From Faecalibacterium sp. I3-3-89 (GTDB taxonomy: Bacteria; Bacillota; Clostridia; Oscillospirales; Ruminococcaceae): DNA of 64,000 nucleotides. The stretch spans positions 1,984,001 to 2,048,000 of the forward strand of contig NZ_CP094468.1 in NCBI RefSeq assembly GCF_023347275.1, read 5' to 3'. Numbering within the stretch: position 1 is the stretch's first letter; each line of letters opens with the position of its first letter. Shown here in pieces: positions 62,861 to 64,000 of this stretch. The position numbers and the translations under genes are program-made. The notes under the pieces were generated by a model, which searched no databases, was not told the origin of the DNA, and saw only the letters and a program-made list of their open reading frames with translations.

Positions 62861-63544
62861 ATGTCTATCAGCATCGCCATGCCCCGGATGAGCACCGACC
62901 CGGAGCTTACCACCGCGCAGTCGAAATATCTGGAAAGTCTGGCCCGGGCCGGGGCCGAGGTGCACTGGGTAGAGCTTTCTGACCCGGACGCCGCTGTGGC
63001 CGAAGCGCTGACCTGTGACGGCCTGCTGCTCCCGGGCGGCGGTGACATGGACCCCGCTTTTTATGGGCAGGAGCGCATCCCCGCCTGCGGTGAGCCGAAT
63101 CTTCTGCGGGATGCCGCCGAACCGAAGCTGCTGCGGGCTTTCCTCGCCGCAGACAAGCCGGTGCTGGGCATCTGCCGGGGCATTCAGGTGATGAACGCCG
63201 TGCTGGGCGGCACCCTGTATCAGGACATCAAGCCCTTCGAGCACGTCCCCCACAACGACCACTGGGCGAAAGTCCACACTGTCACGGTGCGGCGGGGCAC
63301 TTTGCTCTCCCGTCTGCTGAGGCAGGACACCGTCCTCGTGAACAGCCAGCATCATCAGGCCGCCGACCGCACCGCCCCCGGATTGGAGGTCGCCGCCCTC
63401 AGTGAGGACGGCATCGTGGAAGCGCTGGAAAAGTCGGACGCACGTTTCTGCCTCGGCGTCCAGTGGCATCCGGAGTGGCTCAGCGATGCAGACCCGGCGC
63501 AGCAGGGGTTGTTTGATGCGTTTGTGGAGGCTTGCAGAGGGTAA
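62861..63544 (+). CDS. Class I glutamine amidotransferase-like hydrolase (PuuD family)
   Basis: A 227-residue gamma-glutamyl-gamma-aminobutyrate hydrolase-type protein: LLLPGGGDMDPAFYG, nucleophile Cys in VLGICRGIQVMN and the His/Glu in GVQWHPEWL. It would hydrolyse a gamma-glutamyl amide. No puu cluster is adjacent, so substrate unknown. Start at 62861 has AAAGGA at eight bases. Confidence 0.9.
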   Translation: MSISIAMPRMSTDPELTTAQSKYLESLARAGAEVHWVELSDPDAAVAEALTCDGLLLPGGGDMDPAFYGQERIPACGEPNLLRDAAEPKLLRAFLAADKPVLGICRGIQVMNAVLGGTLYQDIKPFEHVPHNDHWAKVHTVTVRRGTLLSRLLRQDTVLVNSQHHQAADRTAPGLEVAALSEDGIVEALEKSDARFCLGVQWHPEWLSDADPAQQGLFDAFVEACRG

Positions 63545-64000
63545 ATGGTTCTCGCGCTGGTAGCGCGGGGGATGTTTTTTCTTTCGGTCAAGTGGCTTGC
63601 GCTCCGCGCGGGCCAGAGGCAGGGAGGGGTGTTTCGACTCCCCCCTCCCTACCTCTGGACTCCACTCTCCCCGCAACGAGTTAAGGGCTGCTCGCCCTTA
63701 ACAAACCCAAGACGGAAGTCGAAGCCCAAAAATGCTAGCCGCTGCGCTAAGACGGGTTGCGGTGCCCAGCGTCCACTTCGTGCCTTGAGCGGCACTCGTG
63801 TCCTGCTGACCGCGGCCCCAACAGCTCCTCCCTGTATCCGCCGCAGGCGGCGGTCGTCGCTGTTGCGCATTTTTTGTGCTTCTCCTATTTACGGCTCCGC
63901 CGAAGATTTCACCTTTCTGCTGAACTTCACGCCCTGCGAAAACGTAACACCAGCTGCGAAGCAGCAAGTCGGAGAAACGAGAAAAAAGCGTTTAGCGCAG
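63545..64000. other. Non-coding right edge of the window
   Basis: Contains a CGCGCTGGTAGCGCG hairpin near 63554, a GTTAAGGGC...GCCCTTAAC hairpin near 63680, and repeat copy D. No ORF with a credible start or family was found. Confidence 0.6.
63740..63870 (-). repeat. Dispersed repeat, copy D (partial)
   Basis: In reverse orientation it has the GCGACGACCGCCGCC, GGAGCTGTTGGGGC and GCCGCAACCCG-type blocks (here CCGCAACCCGTC). The termini are missing or divergent. Confidence 0.7.

Noticed and set aside
63649..63967. Two short minus-strand ORFs at the right end
   Set aside because: They lie inside repeat copy D and lack ribosome sites or domains.

Overview
The window looks like chromosome from a GC-rich, obligately anaerobic member of the Clostridia, most like Faecalibacterium or a close relative in the Oscillospiraceae/Ruminococcaceae. 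The basis is gene content: a FabK-type (not FabI) fatty acid synthesis cluster, an electron-bifurcating NfnAB pair, a T-box upstream of alaS, RNase M5, a FolD/FchA one-carbon cluster, LuxS, and a dispersed 240 bp intergenic repeat of a kind I associate with these genomes. No rRNA, CRISPR array, prophage or complete insertion sequence was seen. The species name is inference.

Layout. 1-8.3 kb: the 5' part of deoD (cut by the window edge), a LysM-G5-M23 cell-wall hydrolase, an RluA-type pseudouridine synthase, the RNase P RNA gene, nadE, a NusG-domain-II protein and an LCP-family wall ligase. 8.27-9.49 kb: a low-GC insertion with about 44 bp imperfect terminal inverted repeats, carrying an IncQ/pSK41-type oriT, a GNAT acetyltransferase and the tail of a TnpV gene. 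9.5-13.9 kb: deoB, pyk, luxS and a lipoprotein. 14.1-18.0 kb: a dispersed repeat, then one-carbon genes (glyA divergent from 5-formyl-THF cyclo-ligase, fchA and folD). 18.1-26.6 kb: one ten-gene minus-strand fatty acid operon, acpP-accD-accA-fabH-fabK-fabK-like-fabD-fabG-fabF-fabZ, with a consensus promoter; accB and accC are not in it.

26.7-38 kb: an AraC-MATE-VOC operon, small proteins, a second copy of the dispersed repeat, a nucleoid-associated protein, an AEC transporter, a GNAT, a heterodimeric ABC exporter and a five-gene tRNA operon (Gly-Val-Asp-Phe-Gly). 38-41.6 kb: nfnAB and an alkylation-repair pair (alkA, ogt). 41.8-46.7 kb: a LysR regulator divergent from a class V PLP enzyme, a DAACS symporter and a split ThrE-type exporter, with the two divergent promoters sharing one -35 region. 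47-51.2 kb: guaA, bioY coupled to a Cys-rich DUF1284 protein, and an NSS-family symporter. 51.4-59.4 kb: an alaS operon behind a T-box (alaS, a dispersed repeat, hinT, apt, a comEC-like gene with a degenerate nuclease domain, holA, rnmV). 59.5-64 kb: a lipoprotein, a second RluA enzyme, an FMN alpha-hydroxy-acid oxidase, tRNA-Ser, a glutamine-amidotransferase-like hydrolase and a fourth repeat copy.

The most noteworthy items are the TIR-bounded oriT element at 8.3-9.5 kb, the 240 bp repeat family with AACCTCTC/GAGAGGTT ends, the FolD that has lost residues of its cyclohydrolase site while sitting beside FchA, the ComEC without a recognisable metal site, and the LysR-controlled amino-acid module with a shared -35. 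All calls come from reading the sequence; no database search was run.
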